Below, piece after piece: positions 14,224 through 22,052 of a DNA stretch of 25,623 nucleotides. The position numbers and the translations under genes were made by a program. How positions within the stretch are numbered: position 1 is the stretch's first letter; the number at the start of each line of letters is the position of its first letter. The stretch comes from a virus, in the IMG/VR virus record IMGVR_UViG_3300033153_003488, positions 1 through 25,623 of that record; one strand, written 5' to 3'. A model generated the notes under the pieces. That model searched no databases. It saw nothing but the letters and a program-made list of their open reading frames with translations, and was not told the DNA's origin.

Positions 14224-14538
14224 TTATTCTCTTTTCTTAACGAACCTACCTGTAGCTTCTGATCGATTCACATCGATTCTTGGATCTACTTTTGATATAG
14301 CCAAGATAATATCTTCTTTAATTGGACCTTTAAATCTAGCTTCAAAGTCCTGCATCGTTCTCTTTGCTTTATTAAAAGCCTTTCTAGCTTCATCAAAAGA
14401 GTTCTTGCTGTTCTTATACTCTAGCGGAGCCATTTTCTTAGAACAAGCCACAAAAGCCATGATCACATCTTCTAAGCAGATTTCTTCTTCGTAAATATCC
14501 TTAAGTACATTTCTTATCTTCAGGCTATCTTTGTGCAT
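14224..14538 (-). CDS. Hypothetical helical phage protein (104 aa)
   Basis: A polar, mostly helical small protein (SLKIRNVLKDIYEEEICLED, KNSFDEARKAFNKAKRTMQD). It ends in a basic tail (GRFVKKRE) and has no membrane segment or catalytic motif. Its stop is 56 bases ahead of the lipoprotein gene start, and its own start is one base after the stop of the HTH-like gene. I do not recognise it. The long helices could form a coiled coil, and the basic tail may touch DNA, both guesses. Confidence 0.6.
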   Translation of the reverse strand: MHKDSLKIRNVLKDIYEEEICLEDVIMAFVACSKKMAPLEYKNSKNSFDEARKAFNKAKRTMQDFEARFKGPIKEDIILAISKVDPRIDVNRSEATGRFVKKRE

Positions 14539-14539
14539 A

Positions 14540-14890
14540 TCAATCTGTAATTAGGCCGTTCTCTTTTAGTTCTACGTAGACTTCATTGAAAGGTTTCATT
14601 TTTATTAAAACTTTTATTTCAAAGCCTACCATTTCAAGCATTTTAATGAATTTATCTTGAGGCAATCCCTTGGTACATACGGGTTCAGCCTTCATGATGT
14701 AATGCGAATTAAAAGTTGTTGGTTTTATCCCAGCTTTCATTGCGACCTTAATAGGGTCCAGTTTCAGCTCTTTACATCGTTCAAAAAACATTTTTCGGAT
14801 ATTCCCGGAGGAGACGATTACATCAATGTGTTTGTAGGTGTGTTCATTCCAGAAGGCTGCTCTTTCGAGGTTGTTGCCGTTCTTATTCAC
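14540..14890 (-). CDS. Possible HTH DNA-binding protein (116 aa)
   Basis: Residues ~33-60 (MFFERCKELKLDPIKVAMKA followed by GIKPTTFNSHYI) fit a helix-turn-helix of the XRE type: a helix, a turn at the conserved-type AG, and a recognition helix. Residues ~70-95 (GLPQDKFIKMLEMVGFEIKV) form a further helix and strand. Small DNA-binding regulators of this size are common in early phage operons. Its start overlaps the upstream gene by eight bases. The target is unknown. The 22-bp palindrome near 10253 is one conceivable operator, but nothing in the sequence links the two. Confidence 0.6.
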   Translation of the reverse strand: MNKNGNNLERAAFWNEHTYKHIDVIVSSGNIRKMFFERCKELKLDPIKVAMKAGIKPTTFNSHYIMKAEPVCTKGLPQDKFIKMLEMVGFEIKVLIKMKPFNEVYVELKENGLITD

Positions 14891-15242
14891 CTTCCAAAGG
14901 AATAGCAGGCATTCTTCTAGTAAATGATTCTGAAGACTCCTCGATAAGCATTGTAGGGTTCTTTTCTCCTAACTCTGGATTCTTTTTGAAATAGATCATT
15001 GTCATCTTCCCTTCGATGCTTAAGTTTTCTTTTGGAGATTTCCTCCAGTGCCTCCATGATTTAATCGTGGCGATCTCGATAGCTTCTTTAAGAGACTCTA
15101 GTTCTCCTTCTGATACTTCAGATCCAGCTTCAGGGTTAATGACTTTTGATCCGTCTTTGGATCTCTTCTTTTTCTCTACAACCTTTTTAACTTCTATAAA
15201 CAACATTCTTCTTCTCGTTTTAATCAATGTAAAGATAGTCAT
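14883..15242 (-). CDS. Hypothetical phage protein (119 aa; start uncertain)
   Basis: Basic N-terminus and polar, acidic middle (EAGSEVSEGELESLKEAIEI), then a short beta-like C-terminal part (KMTMIYFKKNPELGEKNP). The ATG at 15242 overlaps the upstream stop (ATGA), a coupling used by several genes in this operon. A second ATG at 15206 (MLFIEVKK) has a purine-rich leader and a TATCTTTA sequence 29 bases upstream that resembles a -7 promoter box, so the true protein may be 107 residues. No domain is recognised. Confidence 0.6.
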   Translation of the reverse strand: MTIFTLIKTRRRMLFIEVKKVVEKKKRSKDGSKVINPEAGSEVSEGELESLKEAIEIATIKSWRHWRKSPKENLSIEGKMTMIYFKKNPELGEKNPTMLIEESSESFTRRMPAIPLEGE

Positions 15243-15820
15243 TTTTTAAGAAACTCATTAATAGTTATTACGTTCTTGTATTTGATCTTTCGGGGCTTGT
15301 TGCTTTTGTTTGTGAATAGGTACTTCTTAGGAGTGAATGACTTATCGAAATGTTTCTCCGGGATTATGATGTTCACAAAGTCTCCATGCTTATCCCAAAC
15401 CCATTTAATGTTGATCTTGGCAAGCCTAGTCATATTGTTCTGATCGAATGAAGGTTTCACCTCAATGATTGAGTAAAATTCACCTGTAGTTTCGTCAAGC
15501 TGCGAAATGATAGTTTGAAATGATCGACTCTTCTTTTTTCGAACGTCAGACTTTAATCCGAGGGTAAACAAACCAATAGCTCTAGGATGCCAAATTACCT
15601 TAACGTCTGGAGTGTATATGTGTCCGGGAAGCATTTCTTCAGAAGCGACCTTCCCTCCAGCTTTCTTCTTGTAAGGCTCGAAGTATTCTGAATTTAGTTG
15701 ATCGGATAATTGGTAGGCTTTTGGCTGATGAGTTATCTCTTTGATGAATCCTAGTTCTTTAAGCTCTTGTAGCCACCAATCCATATACATCTCTTCGTTA
15801 CTGTCAAATTCTTGTTTCAT
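15239..15820 (-). CDS. PD-(D/E)XK nuclease, T7 endonuclease I-like (193 aa)
   Basis: ATG at 15820 is chosen because a longer reading would lie almost wholly inside the preceding gene. An acidic residue in FDSNEEMYMDWWLQELKEL (Glu9 or Glu10) is followed by Asp72 in IYTPDVKVIW and Glu120/Lys122 in FYSIIEVKPSFD. This gives the E...PD...ExK arrangement of T7-endonuclease-I-type Holliday-junction resolvases. Residues ~128-145 (NMTRLAKINIKWVWDKHG) are the helix expected after the active site. Such enzymes debranch DNA before packaging or degrade host DNA. The family assignment is by motif order and length (~150-190 residues). A related PD-(D/E)XK nuclease is the alternative. Confidence 0.75.
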   Translation of the reverse strand: MKQEFDSNEEMYMDWWLQELKELGFIKEITHQPKAYQLSDQLNSEYFEPYKKKAGGKVASEEMLPGHIYTPDVKVIWHPRAIGLFTLGLKSDVRKKKSRSFQTIISQLDETTGEFYSIIEVKPSFDQNNMTRLAKINIKWVWDKHGDFVNIIIPEKHFDKSFTPKKYLFTNKSNKPRKIKYKNVITINEFLKK

Positions 15821-16064
15821 GATTTTCTGTTTTTGGTAAGTACGCCCATCTAGTGACGATGAGAGGAAAGCATGTAAAATTCTTAGGGTATTCGAGTTTC
15901 TTTGACCTTCTAAAAGAAATAGCAAAGAAATCTTTTTCTGCTGGGTCATAAAACGCCTCTCTGACAAAACCTCCCTCATCATCTGCTAATACACGAACAT
16001 ACTTATTGTCGTACAGAGAATCACTTTTAGGGAGGGTGCTAGATGTGTTTTCGTGCCATTCCAT
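15804..16064 (-). CDS. Hypothetical small phage protein (86 aa)
   Basis: The ATG at 16064 (MEWHENTSS) is preferred over a TTG two codons earlier. The protein is polar, with mixed charge and no hydrophobic segment (YVRVLADDEGGFVREAFYDP, then FFAISFRRSKKLEYPKN). It overlaps the nuclease gene by 17 bases, so the two are probably translated together. I do not recognise it. It could be an accessory of the nuclease, suggested only by the coupling. Confidence 0.6.
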   Translation of the reverse strand: MEWHENTSSTLPKSDSLYDNKYVRVLADDEGGFVREAFYDPAEKDFFAISFRRSKKLEYPKNFTCFPLIVTRWAYLPKTENHETRI

Positions 16065-16098
16065 AATCAATGTTAATTTAAGTTCTTTTACTTGTACG

Positions 16099-16119
16099 GT
16101 AACAGTTTTAAAATGTTAC
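16099..16119. repeat. Short inverted repeat at end of primase gene
   Basis: Arms GTAACA and TGTTAC are separated by nine AT-rich bases, overlapping the stop of the primase gene and lying 35 bases before the next ATG. There is no convincing U-tract, so a weak terminator or an operator are both possible. Confidence 0.35.
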
Positions 16120-17033
16120 AATAAATCTTGTTGGTTATTGTTTTTACGTCTATTCACTGTTTTTGTTCCAAAGTTCTTGTAGCATCGTTTAAATGCACTT
16201 TCAACAGTAGTTCTTATTTCTTTGTACTTAAGCGATTGGTAACGTGAAGCAATTAAGGTTAACGACAGCTCAGGGTTTACTCCAAATTCACACATCAAGC
16301 ATGAGAGAGAAAATACATACTTGTTTCGATTCCCCTTGTGATAGGTCCCTGTAGCTGAAGCGTTAACCATTTTTATGCATGTCTCCATGATTACTGTAGA
16401 ATCTGTTTCTGGAGCACAGTTTGAATAATCATAATTACTCACCCTTCTGAATCCTGCATCAGGATCTTCTTGTTCTTCAATCTGAAGCTCCATTGGCTCT
16501 GGATTGATGTATAGATCTGGATCATAGGACACGAAGCACAACCTGGACAGATTTTTTCCTGTAGGATCGATCTCTATGCCGTACATCTCATCAAATAATG
16601 TCTCTATTTGCCAAAAGGTATGAGTGTTATGCCATTCAGGTCCAGCACTAACGAATATAAGTACTTTAATACCTTTTGTTGGACCGTTGAAGTAGGCGTA
16701 AACCATAGGATTGTTGACCAATTCCTTTTTAAGCCGTTTTAAGCGTGTTTTTGTGATGTTATCAATATCAACTACCATTAGCTTATTGTAAACAGCTAGG
16801 TTGTCATCTGCTCGGCTCTCAGTGAATACCCCGGACCATGCCACAGCGGGGAGGAGCTTCTTAGCTTCATCAACATCGTTCTTAGGAGCTTTGTTTTCTT
16901 TAAGCTCACGTATAGGCTCGACAATATCTTTCCATTTGCCGTTCTTGATAGCCTTAAGAACAGAAGTGATCTTTACTACATTTAAGCAGCTTGTACCTCT
17001 AGCGTTTTTGAATATGTTTACTTCATGATCCAT
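16116..17033 (-). CDS. Primase-like protein with BT4734/VirE-type N-terminal domain (305 aa)
   Basis: Residues ~55-180 match the BT4734-like (VirE N-terminal) domain of Bacteroidota mobile elements and phages: AVAWSGVFTESRADDNL, then LMVVDIDNI with the Asp89/Asp91 pair, then GPTKGIKVLIFV and DPTGKNLSRLCFVSYDPDLY. This domain is related to archaeo-eukaryotic primases, and the aspartates would hold catalytic metal. Residues ~215-290 are helical (GNRNKYVFSLSCLMCEF, ending RTTVESAFKRCYKNF) and resemble primase C-terminal domains. The start overlaps the clamp stop by one base. It probably makes primers for phage replication. The helicase activity is likely supplied elsewhere. Confidence 0.8.
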   Translation of the reverse strand: MDHEVNIFKNARGTSCLNVVKITSVLKAIKNGKWKDIVEPIRELKENKAPKNDVDEAKKLLPAVAWSGVFTESRADDNLAVYNKLMVVDIDNITKTRLKRLKKELVNNPMVYAYFNGPTKGIKVLIFVSAGPEWHNTHTFWQIETLFDEMYGIEIDPTGKNLSRLCFVSYDPDLYINPEPMELQIEEQEDPDAGFRRVSNYDYSNCAPETDSTVIMETCIKMVNASATGTYHKGNRNKYVFSLSCLMCEFGVNPELSLTLIASRYQSLKYKEIRTTVESAFKRCYKNFGTKTVNRRKNNNQQDLL

Positions 17034-18196
17034 TAACTTTGTTGATTTTCTCTATTTACTGCTAAAAGAACTGGAGCAATTAACCATAGTGTTTCAAATC
17101 CTTCTGACGAATCATCAGTAATGAATACAGGCTTTTTGAAATGCTGCTGTGAAAGATATAAATTTTCCCCTGTAGAAGAAACTATTGCAGGCTTAATTTG
17201 CTTGAATGCTACTCCAGATTGAAAATTCATTTCGTCAGATTTATGAGAAGGCTCTAATAGCTCCTCGGCATTCTTTCTCACATCTGGATTTTCAGCCTTA
17301 AGCATTAATCCTTCCCCTTGCATATCTAGGACTAAATGTGGATGCTTGAATGCTCCAAAGCTAATTAATCGATCAAGAGATAGTAATAAACTCTCTCTGT
17401 TGATCTTCATGCTGATAGCTGGGATAAACTGATCGTACAAAGGTTTCGTTGGCGGGAACTTAGAGTCAATTAATCGAATACATACTTCTGAAGATCCGTC
17501 TGAAGCTTTTAGATTTCTTTTTTCTTCATCGATTGAAATCTTAACGTTGGGAGATTTATCGTAGTTAGTAGCAACTTTTGATATTGCCCTTGGTATTAAT
17601 ACAGGATCCATATCAGGAGCTTCGACATCTTCAGGTTTGAATTTTGTATAGCATCCAGTAGCCATATCAGTTGATTCCATAATGAACATTCCTTCTTGAG
17701 CCTTGAAGTTTATCCCTGATATTGCTGTACGAAGATCATTAGGATTTACGATCATGGAAGTTTTCTTGATCATCTTTGAGAATATCTTACCGTTTATCGA
17801 GATTGGATCACTCCACCCGGCAGCTTTTATTCTAGGGAAAGACTCTGGATCGTAAATGATTGGAATATTGTACTTGTTCCGTGTTCTTGGCGTAGAGAAT
17901 GCAATATCCTTTCCATCGATGACTTCCAGGAACATGAATTCGCTTTTCTGAAGAGTAACAGGCTTGATGAGTGATTGAACATCACAAACGAAGTCTGATA
18001 CTTCTCCATGCTCTAATTCATACGGTAATCGAATGGTCATTGTTAGTCTACCATCTGAAGTAGTGATTGCAAGATTCTCTTCACTGAACTCAAAAAGGGC
18101 CTCTCTAAGAATTGGAGGTTGAGGATTACTAGCAATAACACTAACTGCTGTTACAAGTTGTTTCTCTAAAGTTTCTCGATTAAGTTTTATTTTCAT
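17033..18196 (-). CDS. dnaN: DNA polymerase sliding clamp (beta-clamp-like, 387 aa)
   Basis: The length (387 residues) and the three-domain rhythm match bacterial beta clamps (about 365-380 residues). Telling segments are PILREALFEFSEENLAITTS and DGRLTMTIRLPYE in domain 1, and RTAISGINFKAQEGMFIMES with TDMATGC in domain 2. VRIRLIDSKFPPTKPLYDQF-like sequence, LIDSKFPPTKPLYDQFIP, leads into domain 3. Two copies form a ring that tethers the polymerase to DNA. The C-terminal end (LIAPVLLAVNRENQQS) differs from the usual VMPM(R/K)L, so partner binding may have changed. It overlaps SNF2 and primase genes at both ends (ATGA and TAATG), consistent with one replication unit. Confidence 0.85.
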   Translation of the reverse strand: MKIKLNRETLEKQLVTAVSVIASNPQPPILREALFEFSEENLAITTSDGRLTMTIRLPYELEHGEVSDFVCDVQSLIKPVTLQKSEFMFLEVIDGKDIAFSTPRTRNKYNIPIIYDPESFPRIKAAGWSDPISINGKIFSKMIKKTSMIVNPNDLRTAISGINFKAQEGMFIMESTDMATGCYTKFKPEDVEAPDMDPVLIPRAISKVATNYDKSPNVKISIDEEKRNLKASDGSSEVCIRLIDSKFPPTKPLYDQFIPAISMKINRESLLLSLDRLISFGAFKHPHLVLDMQGEGLMLKAENPDVRKNAEELLEPSHKSDEMNFQSGVAFKQIKPAIVSSTGENLYLSQQHFKKPVFITDDSSEGFETLWLIAPVLLAVNRENQQS

Positions 18197-19866
18197 GATG
18201 CGTCTTTTAATAATAGTTTAAATAATTCTCCTGATACACTGTTGTAGTTGATTACCCCTTTGTGATCACCATCGATTAGCATGTTGATATCTTCTGCTTT
18301 GTCAGCTACAAGAGAGTAAATATGTTCATCAATTGTTTCTTTTGCGATTGTGTAGTACACATTCACTTTTCGTTTTTGCCCTGATCGGTGTAGTCTCTTT
18401 TGGGCCTGCTCAATCTGGTCCGGGGTAAAAGGAAAGTTCATGAGCACTACATGTCTTGAGTTTACTAGGTTAATTCCAATTCCTGCTGCTTGAGTATTCC
18501 CAAGAAATACAGTGCATTCTTCATCTTCTTTGAATCGATTGATTAGTTGAAGTCTTTTATGGGAATCAACACTACCGTCAATCTTTACGCATGAATCACC
18601 TAATATCTCTTCTAGCTGGTTCAGAGGGTCTTTGTACCCTGAGAAAACAACAACCTTCTCCCCTTGTTCAACAAGACTCTCGATTAGCTTGTTAATCTTT
18701 GGAACTTTTGATGTTGCTACCAGCCTATTAAGAGTATGAATGTTATTATTGATGCTGTGGTTCATCTTTTGCTTCTCAACACCGTGAAGTAAATCATATT
18801 TCTCTTTTTTCTCCCGGAGATTTTGGAGCTCTTCTTCATAATCCTTAGATATCTCATTGGCTTCAAAAAAGTAATTCTTGATAACCATGTCGGGGAGAGT
18901 TAAACAATCTTCTGATCGTAATCGAATCATAAGGTTTGATATCTTTCCTTTAAGATCAGGAATATCATTAGCTCCAATCACTCTGCCTCTGGATCCAGTT
19001 ATAGTGTACTTCTTTTTGAATGCTGTAAAGTTACTTCCTAAAGGATGCTTTGACATTTTTAGGTAGTTGAACATATCGTTGATACGATTTGTAACTGGAG
19101 TACCTGTGAGCATAGTAACTCTTGGTTCTCCTGCTTCTTTGATTAATTTGGCTACAGCCTTTGCTCTATTTGAGTTGTGATTCTTGAGGTAGTGAGCTTC
19201 ATCGATTATGATATGGTTAATTTCATCTGAAAGTAAATACTTCATGTGTTTAGAAACCTGTTCGAAGTTTAGAACAATAAATCTCTCTTTGAAAGCTTTA
19301 ATGGTCCTTGATCTCTTCGCGTCAAGAATAGTCCAGTACATCTGGTTGTATCCCCAGTAGCGAGTCATATCTTCAAACCAATTAAACTTCACAAGTGATG
19401 GGCAGATAATTACGGTTCTTCTACATCCTGTAATTTTTGATAAGGTTGCAGCGGTAAGAGTTTTACCTGTACCCATATCCAAGGCCCAAAGGTTGTACTT
19501 GCGATTTATTGATGTAGCAAGAACGTCCTTTTGGTGCTGGTACAGATCACGGCCTAAAGCTTCTTTGTATCCGGCCTTAGGGTAAAAGTGATTAATAAAG
19601 TGATCATACACCCCTTTGTACATCGATTTGAACTGCACGAATAAAGCCTTTCGCTGCGATAGAGTAGATGGTGACTTCATTAGGTAAGGGAATACCTTAT
19701 TGAGGTAGTGTAGGAAAGCTTTTTTAGACACTACTCTGACATCTACGACATGGTTATTATCGACTTCTTTGATGTCCAGGCAGGAAGCTAAGAGCCTCTC
19801 CTCACTACTCCACTCAGGCTTGCTACACTGAATTGTGTAGTTGTTTATGATTTTGATGTTGGTCAT
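18193..19866 (-). CDS. SNF2-family DNA helicase/translocase (557 aa)
   Basis: Both RecA-like lobes are intact. Lobe one has Walker A MGTGKT (131-136), CPSLVKFNW (motif Ia) and DEAH (222-225) followed by YLKN, a typical SNF2 motif II surrounding. TGTPVTN (254-260) is motif III. Lobe two has VVVFSGYKD (motif IV), TQAAGIGINL (motif V), and QAQKRLHRSGQ (489-497 region, motif VI). This family uses ATP to translocate on double-stranded DNA and often aids recombination or remodels protein-DNA complexes. Residues 1-~105 are a phage-specific N-terminal extension. It sits between the clamp gene (ATGA overlap) and an unknown gene (one base gap), so it probably works in phage replication or repair. Confidence 0.9.
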   Translation of the reverse strand: MTNIKIINNYTIQCSKPEWSSEERLLASCLDIKEVDNNHVVDVRVVSKKAFLHYLNKVFPYLMKSPSTLSQRKALFVQFKSMYKGVYDHFINHFYPKAGYKEALGRDLYQHQKDVLATSINRKYNLWALDMGTGKTLTAATLSKITGCRRTVIICPSLVKFNWFEDMTRYWGYNQMYWTILDAKRSRTIKAFKERFIVLNFEQVSKHMKYLLSDEINHIIIDEAHYLKNHNSNRAKAVAKLIKEAGEPRVTMLTGTPVTNRINDMFNYLKMSKHPLGSNFTAFKKKYTITGSRGRVIGANDIPDLKGKISNLMIRLRSEDCLTLPDMVIKNYFFEANEISKDYEEELQNLREKKEKYDLLHGVEKQKMNHSINNNIHTLNRLVATSKVPKINKLIESLVEQGEKVVVFSGYKDPLNQLEEILGDSCVKIDGSVDSHKRLQLINRFKEDEECTVFLGNTQAAGIGINLVNSRHVVLMNFPFTPDQIEQAQKRLHRSGQKRKVNVYYTIAKETIDEHIYSLVADKAEDINMLIDGDHKGVINYNSVSGELFKLLLKDAS

Positions 19867-19867
19867 G

Positions 19868-20545
19868 TTAGTGGCAGTCTTCTCGGTAATATTCTAAATC
19901 ACAATTATCAACTTCAATAGTAACTTGATTTGCGTAAAGACTAAACATAAATCTTTCAAAATCATTCATGTTGTTATCTTGAAAAGGGCTAGATACAGCA
20001 TTGTCAATATTGTAATGAAAGATCTTACCTTTATTTAGTGCTATTGCATGTTTGCACGCGTAGGACTCCTTGTCTGATTCATTGTCAAATCGAATCCAGC
20101 AGTAATCTCGATCTTCATTTACATGTAATGAAAGCTCTCCGTATTGATCTTCCATTTCTCCATCATAAGACTTGTCAATAGTGCTGATATATTTATTGAC
20201 AATTTCACTAAGCTTCCAATCTTTTTTATCTAAAACTCCAGTGATTGAATTTATTTTTTCAGTGATTGAATCTTTCAATTTATCAGTTACGTTAAGATTG
20301 AGTTGTTCTTCAACTATTGTTGTAGCAATAAGGTTGAATTGAGCAATATCAATTTTTCCTAAATCAAGATTAAACTTATCTTTAATTGCTTCATCAATAG
20401 CTTTTTTTGCTTCCCCGTTCCATTTAAACAAGTCTTTGATTGAGTCGTCAATTGCTGACATTACGTGTTTATCTACAATTTCTTTGAATTGTCCGTTTTC
20501 AACTTTATCCTTGACACTGTCTGTGATTTCTTTTAAAATATCCAT
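19868..20545 (-). CDS. Unknown phage protein with helical N-terminal half (225 aa)
   Basis: Residues 1-~130 are a succession of amphipathic helices rich in Lys, Asp and Ile (EITDSVKDKVENGQF, AIDEAIKDKFNLDLGKIDI). Residues ~130-225 look like a beta domain (GELSLHVNEDRDYCWIRFDN), ending in EYYREDCH. The helical IKDK signature resembles the 35-residue gene at the right edge of the window. The gene lies between the SbcC-like ATPase and the SNF2 helicase with gaps of one and two bases, so it is probably part of the replication machinery. I recognise no named family. Structural versus enzymatic role is open. Confidence 0.6.
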   Translation of the reverse strand: MDILKEITDSVKDKVENGQFKEIVDKHVMSAIDDSIKDLFKWNGEAKKAIDEAIKDKFNLDLGKIDIAQFNLIATTIVEEQLNLNVTDKLKDSITEKINSITGVLDKKDWKLSEIVNKYISTIDKSYDGEMEDQYGELSLHVNEDRDYCWIRFDNESDKESYACKHAIALNKGKIFHYNIDNAVSSPFQDNNMNDFERFMFSLYANQVTIEVDNCDLEYYREDCH

Positions 20546-20547
20546 AA

Positions 20548-21894
20548 CTATTTCCCTTCTTTTTCAATAAATTCAACTTCTAACTCTCCGCCTTCATGCT
20601 TCACTGTTTCAATGAGAAGCTGGTATCCTTTTTCCGAACATGTCTTAAGCACGTAGTTCATTGTCTTGTTGTCCAACAGTGATCCGTCCTTGATAACTAA
20701 AAGCTTAAGATTAGGATTAAGTGCCATACCGATCATTAAGCCGATCCCAATCAATTGAGATGAAGGGATGTTGCCTTCAGACAATGGAAGTCCTTTATAC
20801 GTCACCTTTTCTTCGTCAAACGCCAATCCTTTAACAGGCATCTTTGCGTTAGAAAACAGTTCTGATTCGTCTTCCTTGATTTTAGTAAGTCGAGTGCTTA
20901 TTTTCTCAGCTTCAGCAGTCTTGCTTGTGAGGTTTGTTTTTACTTGATGTAAAGCTTCAACCTTGTCGCAATTGGTGTTATGATCTGAAATAGTCTGCAA
21001 AGCATCCGTAAGCGCGGAGATATCTGACTTGTTAGGGTTCTTTTTCAGGAAAGTATCAACCTTAATCTTCTTAGCTTCAAGATCAACCTTCTCCTTTTCC
21101 TTCTCGGCAAGCATTTCTTTTAGTTTTTCGATGGATTCGTCCAGAGCGTTGACATTGCTACTGTAATCTAAGTTGAAAGCATTTGCGTCATCAATGAATC
21201 CGTTCAGATTCTTAGCTGCTTCAAGCTTTTTATTTTCTTCAGCAATACTCTTCTTTTTAGAATACAGTTCAATTTGCTCTTGAGAAAACTCTGAGTTGTC
21301 GATTTGACCTTGTAGTAGTTTTATCTCGCGATTGATGTCGGTGCGGGAATCATATTTCTCAGTGTACTCATTACGAAGCTTATAGATAGCTTTAAGTGTT
21401 TCACGATCCATAAGTCCTTCAAGGATCTTAATTTGTTCTCTTACTCCAGAGATGGAAACCTTACCTGTTTCAGTTTGGCCCATTCGAATAAAGGACATGA
21501 TATTAAATGAGATGTTTCCAATGATACCATCAAGGATACCTCGAACACCATCTTTGATTTGTGTTCCTTCCTTGTCGAATAATACAACTCGGCCACGCTT
21601 CTTAGCCTGGGAGAAATAGCACTCAACTTTATACTCAACAGCTTCACCTTCTAAGTGACCACCGATCTTTAGCTTTACATGCCCTTTTTCTTCGCCCTCC
21701 TTGATTGGCTCAATAGGAATGTATGAAGAGTCCATAGGTGACATTAAGGCTTGTATGAAGCTTGATTTGCCTTTCTGGTTTGATCCTGTAAGAATAACTG
21801 ACCTACCTCCAAAGTCTACTTCACGGTAATCGATATTCTTAAAGTTCTTGATTTCAGCTTTAAGGAGCTGTAGTCCGTTGTTTTCTTGTGACAT
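20548..21894 (-). CDS. SbcC/Rad50-like recombination ATPase (448 aa)
   Basis: Residues 1-~60 form the ATPase start: KAEIKNFKNIDYREVDFGG and the Walker A GSNQKGKSS (37-45). Coiled-coil sequence fills ~170-345 (KEMLAEKEKEKVDLEAKKIK). The C-terminal lobe holds LPLSEGNIPSSQLIGIGLMI in place of the usual LSGGE signature and KLLVIKDGSLLD (397-408) in place of hhhhDE Walker B. Such proteins pair with a nuclease to process DNA ends. It is much shorter than E. coli SbcC (1048 residues), as phage versions usually are. No Mre11/SbcD-type nuclease gene lies next to it, but a PD-(D/E)XK nuclease does, just upstream. Helicase and clamp genes follow downstream. Confidence 0.75.
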   Translation of the reverse strand: MSQENNGLQLLKAEIKNFKNIDYREVDFGGRSVILTGSNQKGKSSFIQALMSPMDSSYIPIEPIKEGEEKGHVKLKIGGHLEGEAVEYKVECYFSQAKKRGRVVLFDKEGTQIKDGVRGILDGIIGNISFNIMSFIRMGQTETGKVSISGVREQIKILEGLMDRETLKAIYKLRNEYTEKYDSRTDINREIKLLQGQIDNSEFSQEQIELYSKKKSIAEENKKLEAAKNLNGFIDDANAFNLDYSSNVNALDESIEKLKEMLAEKEKEKVDLEAKKIKVDTFLKKNPNKSDISALTDALQTISDHNTNCDKVEALHQVKTNLTSKTAEAEKISTRLTKIKEDESELFSNAKMPVKGLAFDEEKVTYKGLPLSEGNIPSSQLIGIGLMIGMALNPNLKLLVIKDGSLLDNKTMNYVLKTCSEKGYQLLIETVKHEGGELEVEFIEKEGK

Positions 21895-22052
21895 CTTATC
21901 GTCTATTAAATTGTTCCTAATTCTTAAATAACCCCCACCAATCGCACTTCGCGCTACGAGAGGAGCCTGACAACCTCACTCAACCTAACCTACTTATTAT
22001 GAAAGTGTACTTGAAAGAATACTATAGCTTTTAGTTGGCGGGGGGTGTGCTT
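21895..22052. other. 158-base structured gap inside the replication operon
   Basis: No credible gene is present. Near its two ends lie imperfect inverted arms (ACCCCCACCAA at 21931-21941 and TTGGCGGGGGGT at 22035-22046) that could pair across ~93 bases. Between them is a GC-rich patch (GCGCTACGAGAGGAGC) and three AACCT copies at 21972, 21982 and 21987. It is the longest non-coding stretch of the window and precedes the SbcC-like gene. It could be a leader, an origin or a regulator-binding region. Confidence 0.5.

Noticed and set aside
15821-15982. 54-codon N-terminal extension of the T7-endonuclease-I-like gene
   Set aside because: It overlaps the 86-aa gene over nearly its whole length, and the nuclease motif spacing fits a start at 15820.
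17827-18009. Small - strand frame within the clamp gene
   Set aside because: A shadow in another frame of a clearly assigned sliding-clamp gene.
22000-22035. 11-codon + strand reading frame in the gap
   Set aside because: Too short, on the opposite strand from the operon, and without a recognisable leader; it falls within a structured region.
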